Source: Synergistaceae bacterium (GTDB lineage: Bacteria > Synergistota > Synergistia > Synergistales > Aminobacteriaceae). From it: DNA of 6,831 nucleotides. The DNA lies in assembly GCA_031270755.1 (NCBI GenBank), contig JAISWV010000339.1, positions 1 through 6,831 on the forward strand, given 5' to 3'. The notes under the pieces were generated by a model that ran no database searches, was not told where the DNA came from, and was given only the letters and a program-made list of their open reading frames with translations. Within the stretch, counting starts at the first letter, position 1; each line of letters starts with the position of its first letter. The position numbers and the translations under genes are program-made. Shown piece after piece: positions 1-5,103 of the stretch.

Positions 1-135
1 GGGACTGTAGAACTGAAGCTCGGTACCGGACACAAAAAGATACGGATTAGTGCCGAAGGTTACAAAGCGAAGGAATTTACGCTGGATGTACCGCGCGGCG
101 GCAACTACTGGACCGTCGATATGGAAGAAAAGTGA
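1..135 (+). CDS. C-terminal fragment of a PEGA-like domain protein (5' end outside window)
   Basis: Frame 1 is open from the first base and ends at a TGA at 133-135, giving 44 residues. The segment contains an HKKIRISAEGYK stretch followed by a beta-strand and a short acidic end (VDMEEK). The pattern of a glycine-terminated turn, a basic beta-strand, 'EGY' and another beta-strand is what PEGA-type surface beta-domains show; these are often repeated at the C-terminus of secreted or membrane-anchored proteins. It converges with the minus-strand genes to its right. Only the tail is visible, so the function of the whole protein cannot be given. That this is coding is well supported by the sensible protein sequence; the PEGA assignment is an inference from a short stretch, and another carboxypeptidase-regulatory-like beta-sandwich is possible. 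Confidence 0.6.
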   Translation, partial: GTVELKLGTGHKKIRISAEGYKAKEFTLDVPRGGNYWTVDMEEK

Positions 136-290
136 TACTCAACCCCGGTCTGATATCGCCTATTGACGGGAATCGTAAAAACAGTTTTTGGAAAACGATG
201 ATGTGATGATCAGGAGGCTGTATGGACTGAACTATACTCACGAGAGGATCGATTTGCCAGAAAGCGAGAATTCTTTGGACAAAGGTCCAG

Positions 291-314
291 CGGGCGGATG
301 GTATCCGTCCCTAC
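291..314 (-). repeat. REP-like palindromic element, copy 1 (inverted relative to copy 2)
   Basis: On the minus strand this reads GTAG (314-311) followed by a 19-nt imperfect palindrome (310-292) centred on 301. Nine positions on each side can pair, with a G·U-type mismatch at 294/308 and another at 300/302. A 5' GTAG tetranucleotide followed by a short hairpin is the hallmark of REP sequences mobilised by RAYT (REP-associated tyrosine) transposases. Copy 2 at 409-431 has the same architecture and size in the opposite orientation, and the pair shares GTAGGG, GGATA, ATCC and CCC blocks. Visible here: the motif and the pairing. Inferred: membership of the REP class. Confidence 0.55.
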
Positions 315-408
315 GGGTGCTGGCGGATCTTGTCGTTGAGGAAATCTACAAGGACGAAAACGTCGGGAATTGTTGTGCCAGATTGAACCTGCGCAATCCC
401 CGTCCAAT

Positions 409-431
409 GTAGGGGTGGATATTATCCACCC
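409..431 (+). repeat. REP-like palindromic element, copy 2
   Basis: GTAG at 409-412 is followed immediately by a perfect 19-nt palindrome, GGGTGGATA-T-TATCCACCC (413-431), centred on 422. As RNA it would fold into an 8-bp stem with a 3-nt loop. It faces copy 1 with the GTAG ends inward, separated by a 94-nt spacer (315-408), which is the layout of a BIME (pair of inverted REPs). The location between two convergent gene ends is typical for REPs, where they can stabilise mRNA 3' ends or weaken read-through. No RAYT transposase lies in the window. Confidence 0.6.
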
Positions 432-478
432 GCAATCAACGAAAATTCGCCGCAATCAACTTGGCGCAATCAACTTGG
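431..478. repeat. Triple CGCAATCAAC direct repeat including a perfect 14-bp tandem duplication
   Basis: CGCAATCAAC occurs at 431-440, 451-460 and 465-474. The last two belong to a perfect head-to-tail duplication of CGCAATCAACTTGG (451-464 and 465-478). The first copy shares its leading C with the last base of REP-like copy 2, so the repeat run is physically joined to that element. A related CGCAATC also occurs at 392-398, left of copy 2. Likely origins are replication slippage or imprecise insertion/excision of the neighbouring element. No coding or regulatory role is evident. Confidence 0.7.
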
Positions 479-645
479 TAATGTTTTATGTTTTAGGTCG
501 TGAGTATAACAAATATTATCCCGATATTTTGAAGGAAGAAAGCCTTGATATCAGGGTTTGAGATTAATAATCGTAATGCCGGATTTCTTGGGATAAGTGG
601 TGTGAGAAGTCGGCCGCCCAACTAATAAGCGACCTCCTACCCGGT

Positions 646-1344
646 TCACAACCAATATTCTTTCAAATTCCGACATCGACTCTCGGGCAGCGTGTGATCT
701 TCAAGACCGGGCTCACGGTTCCGGGCCCTGCAGACTCTTGGGTGTCCGCACAAATTTTCCATACTGCCGCGGCAGTCTTGACCCGCGTTTTGCGCTTCGA
801 GCCACGGCTCTCCCGGGTGGCGGCGCAGCGCCAGCCAAGACGCTATCTGCAGATGAATACATTTTACATGAACCCGGCGATTTTTTTTATCGTATTGAAT
901 GCCTCCCACGCCGCCGCTGCGAAGCCGCCGGAAAACCCGGGGAACGCGGCGGCGCAGAAAATTCAAAGCGGCTCCGGGCAAGAGAGCGAGCCGCAAGCGT
1001 TGATGATCCAGGTTGAAAGAGATCCATTCGACCGGCGCGCGGCGTTCTATCCAACGCTCGAGCTCTCCCACCCCGCCTGCGGCCTCGATGGCTCCGGCAC
1101 GGCGCACGAGCCAAGGACACGTCAGCCAGAAAGAAGTGGGAAAGGGGGCCAGCGCTCGTAAAGGAGAACAGACGATCACGCGCGGACAGCCGAACCGACA
1201 CCGGTTTGCCGTCCCCAGGATCAAGGCCGGGTCGAATTTGCGCCCCTGCATCTGTCTCGAAATGGAAAGGGAATCGGAAGGGCGCAGTTTTTCATAAAAA
1301 AAGGGGAGGCGTTTGCCCCCCAACGGCATCACGTGTAAAGTCAT
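646..1344 (-). CDS. DUF501 family protein
   Basis: 232 residues of unknown biochemical function. The DUF501 signature spans roughly residues 25-185: RCRFGCP (C49, C53), PFPTSFWLTCPWLV (C76), a GGVGGI turn near 144-149, and KCIHLQIASWLALRRHPGEPW (C162, H164). The spaced cysteines and histidine could form a metal site; that is inference. In actinobacteria DUF501 genes sit with ftsB/divIC-like and ppx genes, and here the gene directly follows an S1-domain gene of the kind found near divIC in Firmicutes. The ATG at 1344 is chosen because AAGGAGA lies 3 nt upstream; the S1 stop is 12 nt upstream, so the two genes are probably translationally coupled. Oddities: it is longer than typical family members (about 160-180 residues), with about 45 extra cysteine-containing C-terminal residues, and an intrinsic-terminator-like hairpin lies within codons 8-17. 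An in-frame ATG at residue 32 is a weaker alternative start. Confidence 0.82.
   Translation of the reverse strand: MTLHVMPLGGKRLPFFYEKLRPSDSLSISRQMQGRKFDPALILGTANRCRFGCPRVIVCSPLRALAPFPTSFWLTCPWLVRRAGAIEAAGGVGELERWIERRAPVEWISFNLDHQRLRLALLPGAALNFLRRRVPRVFRRLRSGGVGGIQYDKKNRRVHVKCIHLQIASWLALRRHPGEPWLEAQNAGQDCRGSMENLCGHPRVCRARNREPGLEDHTLPESRCRNLKEYWL
1296..1321 (-). terminator. Intrinsic terminator-like hairpin inside the 5' end of the DUF501 gene
   Basis: Read on the minus strand, 1321 to 1296 gives GGGG-GGC, loop AAAC, GCC-T-CCCC, then seven T. That is a 7-bp all-GC stem with a single bulged T and a tetraloop, followed directly by an uninterrupted U7 in the RNA, which meets the usual definition of a Rho-independent terminator. 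It begins 23 nt after the ATG at 1344. Either it terminates the S1 transcript when ribosomes are absent, acting as an attenuator, or the true DUF501 start is further downstream. Function is not demonstrated. Confidence 0.55.
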
Positions 1345-1347
1345 CGT

Positions 1348-1354
1348 TCTCCTT
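1348..1354 (-). promoter_or_regulatory. Ribosome-binding site of the DUF501 gene
   Basis: AAGGAGA on the minus strand, between the stop of the S1 gene (1357-1359) and the ATG at 1344. The spacer is short (3 nt, 4 nt from the GGAG core). It is the main reason for preferring the 1344 start over the in-frame ATG at residue 32, which has no comparable site. Confidence 0.65.
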
Positions 1355-1356
1355 GC

Positions 1357-1785
1357 CTAATTTTTGGGTTTGTTCCCGCCCGATTTTTTCTTCCCCGACT
1401 TCGAAGAGTTCATTTTGCTGTTGAGATCCGCTATTTTAGACTCGCTCACTTTCAAAAAAGAGGCCATTTTCTTTTCGAAACTGTCCTTGTCTTCTTTTGT
1501 AATCGGGATCTGAACGACAGGGCGTTCTTCCACTTTCTTCAAAGAAAGGTCAATACGTCCTTTTTCGTCGATTTTAATGATACGGGCCTTGATGTTTTGC
1601 TGCAAAGTCAGGATATCTTCGACTTTTTTGACAAAATTGAACGACAGCTCGGAGATATGCACCATCCCCTTCTGTCCCGTCGAAAGTCTTACAAATGCTC
1701 CATACGGCATAATCTGTTCTACGACACACTCCGCCAGGTCTCCTACCCGAACCGAAGAAGTTTCGACCTTCTTCTCCTCAACCAT
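1357..1785 (-). CDS. S1 RNA-binding domain protein (YabR-like)
   Basis: 142 residues. One S1 domain of the OB fold spans about residues 12-84, with the characteristic VGDLAECVV start, MPYGAFVRL turn, GMVHISEL strand and GRIDLSLKKV end. After it come a linker, a helical segment (about 97-125) and a very basic Ser/Lys/Gly-rich tail (126-142) suited to RNA or ribosome contact. Stand-alone S1 proteins of this type (YabR/general stress protein 13-like in Firmicutes) bind RNA, probably on the 30S subunit; the target here is unknown. The ATG at 1785 is the natural start. Its ribosome-binding site is weak (a G6 run 12 nt upstream). The 116-nt gap upstream makes a separate promoter possible, but I could not recognise a convincing -35/-10 pair. 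The downstream DUF501 gene is probably cotranscribed. Confidence 0.88.
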   Translation of the reverse strand: MVEEKKVETSSVRVGDLAECVVEQIMPYGAFVRLSTGQKGMVHISELSFNFVKKVEDILTLQQNIKARIIKIDEKGRIDLSLKKVEERPVVQIPITKEDKDSFEKKMASFLKVSESKIADLNSKMNSSKSGKKKSGGNKPKN

Positions 1786-1901
1786 TAGTATTACGAACCC
1801 CCCGATAATATTTTAAACCGCCTCGAACGTCTTCCGTTTTCTGTTTTAAAGGCAGAAAGTTCACGAAAAATCCACACAAAGTTTCATCAAATCAACTCGA
1901 A

Positions 1902-2477
1902 TCACATCCAACGCCACTCGAAATTTCCGTGGATACCCAAACGCCTGTAAAGGTAAATTCCTTTGGGATCGAAACGCCTACTCTGGGGATTATACCAGAT
2001 TAGAAGCGTTCCTTGCTGCTTGTTCAACGTCAGTTTTACGACAGCTTCTTCGATCACGGGACCGTACCAAGCCAGGATCATTTCTCCTTCCTTTTTGGGG
2101 CGTACAAGCTGCCATTGCAGCCTGTTGGTTCGTTCTTGAGGGAGAATCGCCGCGCGTTTCATCCCCTCGCGAACTTTCAGCTTCAGTTTGGGGAGGGTGC
2201 GCACCCTCATCTCTCCTCTCGCATACCTTCTGATCTTCGCTCCCTTGGTTTTTATCAATTGCGCGGCGAAGCGGAATCCTCGGCTCGAACAAGCGATATT
2301 TTTGTACACCAAAAGAGCGGACCCGGACACCTTCATCTGCGTCCGGATCGGATGCGTTTCAACGGTTCGCTTTAGGGACAAAACATGAGAAGGGGCTATC
2401 GCGAGAGAAAAGCGTTTCACTTCCACCCGTCCCAAAAAGTGACGGCAAAAATAGTCCTTCAAGTCTTGCGTGATCAA
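1902..2477 (-). CDS. Hypothetical basic protein, 191 aa
   Basis: I do not recognise this family. The protein is strongly basic, with many Arg/Lys clusters (for example KTKGAKIRRYARGEMRVR around 77-94 and KLKLKVREGMKR around 97-108), and looks mostly beta-stranded with tryptophan/tyrosine-rich strands towards the C-terminus (LLIWYNPQSRRFDPKGIYLYRR, 158-179). No signal peptide or membrane segment is visible. The start is TTG at 2477, because an in-frame TAG lies only 15 nt upstream (2493-2495) and AGAGG sits 7 nt before the TTG. It follows the 182-codon gene by 35 nt on the same strand, so it is likely cotranscribed with it. Its place behind a flagellar gene block raises the possibility of a motility-related job, but nothing in the sequence proves this. 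Confidence 0.72.
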   Translation of the reverse strand: MITQDLKDYFCRHFLGRVEVKRFSLAIAPSHVLSLKRTVETHPIRTQMKVSGSALLVYKNIACSSRGFRFAAQLIKTKGAKIRRYARGEMRVRTLPKLKLKVREGMKRAAILPQERTNRLQWQLVRPKKEGEMILAWYGPVIEEAVVKLTLNKQQGTLLIWYNPQSRRFDPKGIYLYRRLGIHGNFEWRWM

Positions 2478-2484
2478 GATACGG

Positions 2485-2489
2485 CCTCT
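2485..2489 (-). promoter_or_regulatory. Ribosome-binding site fixing a TTG start
   Basis: AGAGG on the minus strand, 7 nt upstream of the TTG at 2477. With the in-frame TAG at 2493-2495 just beyond it, there is room for no other start upstream, so it decides the start of the 191-codon gene. Confidence 0.5.
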
Positions 2490-2512
2490 GCACTATTTAT
2501 AATTTTATGTCG

Positions 2513-3061
2513 TCATTCTTCTCCCAAAGAAGAGAACGCTTTTTGAATACGCCCGAACGGCTCCAGCAGCTCCATTGTCTTCGCGGCTTCGACCAACACG
2601 CCGGCAGTCTGCTTGATCTCGTCTTCTTTCGTGCTTTCGGGAAACGCGACGCGCAGCGGTGCGCTGACGGAATCGGCCTGAATCATATAGACACCGCTTT
2701 CTCCCGTATTTTCCACGTTGCCGACCGCATCCATGGGCGAACGGCTGGAAGGCGCCAAAAAGAACACCTTTCCCTTCGTGATGTTTTTGAGAGGAAGCAG
2801 GAGATCGGCCTCCCTGCAAACCCAAAGAGTGGGCTTCACCTCGATGGCGCCGATCAAGCTCTCCAAGATGAGCTCTTCCCGCAGATACACCTCCAGGGCG
2901 CTGCCATACAAAATTTTCTCCAGGCGCGAGGGTTTGATCGGATCCGTATAACGAAAATCCATGGGGATCCCTCGAAAATCCACCACCAAGGAAGCTCCGC
3001 GAAAAAGTCCCTCGACTCCGTCCACAACGATGTAACCTAAACTGCCACTGGATACCGCCAC
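2513..3061 (-). CDS. Hypothetical protein, 182 aa
   Basis: I do not recognise this family. The protein appears soluble and alpha/beta. An N-terminal beta-rich part (1-40) contains LGYIVVDGVEGLF and ASLVVDFRGIPMDFRY, followed by a helical stretch (44-75), further strands (LWVCREADLLLPL, KVFFLAPSS), and a C-terminal amphipathic helix (145-178) that may be a partner-binding region. No transmembrane segment, signal peptide or catalytic motif is evident. The start is GTG at 3061, supported by a strong GGAGGTG site 5 nt upstream. It lies 41 nt after the coiled-coil gene and 35 nt before the 191-codon gene on the same strand, consistent with one transcript. A function in flagella or chemotaxis is suggested only by position. 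Confidence 0.78.
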   Translation of the reverse strand: MAVSSGSLGYIVVDGVEGLFRGASLVVDFRGIPMDFRYTDPIKPSRLEKILYGSALEVYLREELILESLIGAIEVKPTLWVCREADLLLPLKNITKGKVFFLAPSSRSPMDAVGNVENTGESGVYMIQADSVSAPLRVAFPESTKEDEIKQTAGVLVEAAKTMELLEPFGRIQKAFSSLGEE

Positions 3062-3066
3062 GAAAA

Positions 3067-3073
3067 CACCTCC
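3067..3073 (-). promoter_or_regulatory. Strong ribosome-binding site before a GTG start
   Basis: GGAGGTG on the minus strand, 5 nt upstream of the GTG at 3061. It decides the start of the 182-codon gene, which has no ATG in a comparable position. Confidence 0.65.
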
Positions 3074-3102
3074 AAAACCGTAGTCTCACACAAGCTTTCG
3101 GT

Positions 3103-3447
3103 TCAAGCGTAAAAATCGAACCCTTTCGGAGAGTCCTTTTTTGCGGTTTGTGCCTCGATTTCGGGACCTTCTTCAAAAGAATCCGATCCAACGGAAAAGG
3201 AGTGGGAGAAGGAGCGTTTATGTTCTTCCCGGCGGCGTTCCCGCTCGTCGTCTTCCGTTTTACGTTTCACTTTCTGGGACTCTGCGGCGGCGACGTTGGC
3301 CTGTACCATCCGAGTGCGTTTCACGCTCTCTTGAACGGCTTCCTGCCCTTGAGCGGTCTGTTGGGCCGCAGCAATGGCATCTTTGGAAATTTGCGCGCTG
3401 TGCTCGATATTGAAATGCGCGAGCTGGAGATTGACGGGTTGAAGCAT
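3103..3447 (-). CDS. Hypothetical coiled-coil protein, 114 aa
   Basis: I do not recognise a named family. The N-terminus (MLQPVNLQLAHFNIEHSAQ) is followed by a long predicted helix (about 17-78), first Ala/Gln-rich and then extremely charged (KRKTEDDERERRREEHKR, 61-78), then a Ser/Phe-rich and acidic tail likely to be unstructured. There is no membrane segment. The ATG at 3447 is supported by GAGGAGG 7 nt upstream, and the gene starts 36 nt after the fapA stop, so it is probably cotranscribed with fapA and the sigma factor. Small charged helical proteins behind fapA in such operons could be chaperone or adaptor-like, but this is conjecture. A large antisense frame covers the same region and is considered spurious. 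Confidence 0.75.
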   Translation of the reverse strand: MLQPVNLQLAHFNIEHSAQISKDAIAAAQQTAQGQEAVQESVKRTRMVQANVAAAESQKVKRKTEDDERERRREEHKRSFSHSFSVGSDSFEEGPEIEAQTAKKDSPKGFDFYA

Positions 3448-3454
3448 GACATCG

Positions 3455-3461
3455 CCTCCTC
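3455..3461 (-). promoter_or_regulatory. Ribosome-binding site of the coiled-coil gene
   Basis: GAGGAGG on the minus strand, 7 nt before the ATG at 3447 and just past the fapA stop codon at 3484-3486. It supports this small frame as a real gene rather than antisense noise. Confidence 0.65.
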
Positions 3462-3483
3462 AAATACCCTTTGCGTAAAAACC

Positions 3484-5061
3484 CTAGGTGTCGAAGGACT
3501 TCAAACGGATTTCCCCGCCCTCGAAGACGAAAGACGAGTATTTGAAAGGTTCCCGCACCACATAGGCCATTCCTCTGATTGTAACGATAACACCCGGGTG
3601 GCAGATATCCTTGACCCGAACGATTCCCTTGGACTTGATGAGCTCCAAGCGGTCCTCTATTTCCTTCAGCTCGTCGACCATTGCCTTCAATGCCGACTGC
3701 AGCTGGAATTTAGATTTGGTCGCGGTGACCATGACGGCGCGTTTCCCATCATCCAACGCCCCGGCCAGCTCCTGTTTTTTCAAAAACCCCAAGCTCGCTT
3801 CCAATTTATCGATATTTTCGGTATGCTGGGCAATCATGCTCTGCAGCTCTTTGCGCCGCTCGGCCTGTTCCGGCGGAACGCCCACGATGACCTCCGTCTT
3901 TGTCCCCATTTCGCTGCCCAGAGTGTGGCAGATCACCGCGACCCCGGCTTGAATTTTTCCCCCCGCGATCTGAGATTTCTGCCCTCCCATCACCGTCACG
4001 TTGTTCTGAGCCGCGACGTCGCTGTGAAACACCGAGTTTTTGATCTCTATGTCCGCGCGGCTGCGTATGTAGGCTTGGTCCGCAAAACCCGCCACGACCT
4101 TGCCGCCGGCTATGATACGCCCTTTATTCATCCCGCGCACCCCGCCGAGGATGATGATATCGCCGGCGCTTTCCACGCGGGCCCCCTCCACCATCTCTTT
4201 GATCTCGATATTGCCGGAGGCCACCACCTGAAATCCCTCCCGGACCGCGCCCAAAATTTTCACGCTTCCCGTGAAGTCGATGTTGCCCACGCCGAAGTCC
4301 ACATCGCCCTTGACCTCCAGTTCCGGCGCCACCGACAATTTTTTATCCTTGCGTTGAAGGCGTCCATTTATCGCCGCGAAGAGGTGAAGTCCGTCCTCCG
4401 AGACATCGAGCCCGCTGCCGATGGAAAACGTGGTGTCTTTGCCCGGAAGGGCCTCGATCACCGTTCCCAGAACCGACTTGCCGTTCTCCCCTTCCGTCGC
4501 CGGGTGTTTCACGGCGACTTCCTGCCCCTGCTGGACATTGACAAAAACACTCCTCGCTCTGTGGTCCATTTTTTGCACGTTCAGGTCGATTTCCGGGGCT
4601 CGGTCGGGGTTGATCAGTTCCTCGATCCACGCGTTCTTTCCGTTCCGGGGAGGCGTTCCCTGGGCCGCCGTCACCGGTTCGTCGGCAAGCCTCAAGGCCG
4701 CCAGCTTTTCCACGGCTTCTTCGTCGATTCCAAAAACGACGTCCCGGCGCGCAAGCGCTTCTTCTATTTCTGTTTTGCCCGGCCAGGGCTTTGTAAAAAA
4801 AGGAGGCTCCACGCTGACGGAGGCGGACATGCTGTCTTTGGACAATTGCACGACGATGACCGCATCCTTTTCTTCTGTATCGTCGCGTTCCGCGATTTTT
4901 TGAGGCGTGCGGTTCTTCTGCTTGACAAATTCCTGCACCGCTTTCGCGTCGTATTTACGGACTCCCTTGGCGCGCAAAAAAGCGTTCACCCCGGACGCCG
5001 TCACATCGTCGGTCAAAGCCGAGAGCCAGACTCCCTTCGAATCGGCTTCTATCTTCAACAT
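3484..5061 (-). CDS. fapA: FapA family protein (DUF342), beta-helix/coiled-coil
   Basis: 525 residues from the ATG at 5061. Numbering from that start: a variable N-terminal part (1-65); a FapA region from about 68, including the FGID motif (110-113), the LNV strand and a GKSVLGT segment; a right-handed beta-helix (about 240-395) with repeated strands of the kind VKGDVDFGVGNIDFTGSVKI and GGVRGMNKGRIIAGGKVVAG; a coiled coil (about 397-480); and a conserved C-terminal strand domain (to 525). The FapA/DUF342 family is linked to polarity and to MinD/flagellar-type ATPases in a few bacteria, but its biochemical role is poorly defined. The gene follows the sigma factor, in the slot that swrB holds after sigD in Bacillus. 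Start choice: an in-frame ATG at 5085 would add 8 residues but has AAGG directly abutting it, whereas the ATG at 5061 has GGGAG 5 nt upstream and gives the more usual 'MLKIEA' beginning. Confidence 0.9.
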   Translation of the reverse strand: MLKIEADSKGVWLSALTDDVTASGVNAFLRAKGVRKYDAKAVQEFVKQKNRTPQKIAERDDTEEKDAVIVVQLSKDSMSASVSVEPPFFTKPWPGKTEIEEALARRDVVFGIDEEAVEKLAALRLADEPVTAAQGTPPRNGKNAWIEELINPDRAPEIDLNVQKMDHRARSVFVNVQQGQEVAVKHPATEGENGKSVLGTVIEALPGKDTTFSIGSGLDVSEDGLHLFAAINGRLQRKDKKLSVAPELEVKGDVDFGVGNIDFTGSVKILGAVREGFQVVASGNIEIKEMVEGARVESAGDIIILGGVRGMNKGRIIAGGKVVAGFADQAYIRSRADIEIKNSVFHSDVAAQNNVTVMGGQKSQIAGGKIQAGVAVICHTLGSEMGTKTEVIVGVPPEQAERRKELQSMIAQHTENIDKLEASLGFLKKQELAGALDDGKRAVMVTATKSKFQLQSALKAMVDELKEIEDRLELIKSKGIVRVKDICHPGVIVTIRGMAYVVREPFKYSSFVFEGGEIRLKSFDT

Positions 5062-5103
5062 CCCTTCTCCCGCCACCGCCCTCATCCTTTCTGTTCCTGA
5101 GTT

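Larger units (their letters stand above)
136..645. other. Intergenic region between convergent genes, carrying REP-like repeats
   Basis: About 510 bp between the stop of the plus-strand fragment and the stop of the DUF501 gene. It is clearly more AT-rich than the DUF501 gene. Small open frames exist (for example plus-strand 188-412, minus-strand 210-455, plus-strand 370-561), but they lack a supporting ribosome-binding site, run straight through the palindromic repeats and resemble no family I know. What it does hold is two inverted REP-like palindromes (291-314 and 409-431), a triple CGCAATCAAC repeat (431-478) and a small TGATAT-centred palindrome at 543-556. I see no tRNA, no CRISPR pattern and no classical GC-stem-plus-T-run terminator on either strand. 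It may also contain remnants of a decayed gene, but none that I can identify. Confidence 0.6.

Noticed and set aside
188..412. Plus-strand 74-codon frame in the intergenic region
   Set aside because: It starts at TTG without a ribosome-binding site, reads through REP-like copy 1 and ends in the GTAG head of copy 2. The sequence matches no family I know. It could be a remnant but is not supportable as a gene.
610..660. GGTTCACAACC stretch resembling a tRNA T-arm
   Set aside because: No acceptor, D or anticodon stems can be built around it, and it overlaps the end of the DUF501 gene.
694..1297. Several plus-strand frames opposite the DUF501 gene
   Set aside because: The minus-strand frame carries clear DUF501 motifs; the others are shadows in a GC-rich region.
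1838..1858. TTTCTG/CAGAAA inverted repeat upstream of the S1 gene
   Set aside because: Only a 6-bp AT-rich match with a 9-nt loop and no partner motif. It could be an operator but is within chance expectation.
1786..1901. Possible promoter for the S1 gene (TATTAT near 1806-1811 on the minus strand)
   Set aside because: No acceptable -35 element at 16-18 nt spacing could be found, so it is not reported as a promoter.
4797..4815. Seven-A run next to a GGAGGCTCC palindrome (minus-strand terminator-like) inside fapA
   Set aside because: The stem is too short (3-4 bp with a minimal loop) and sits in the middle of a well-supported coding region.
3148..5100. Uninterrupted 650-codon plus-strand frame antisense to fapA and the coiled-coil gene
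   Set aside because: Its translation is His/Arg/Phe/Leu-rich without recognisable domains, and it mirrors two well-supported minus-strand genes. It is best explained as a codon-bias shadow.
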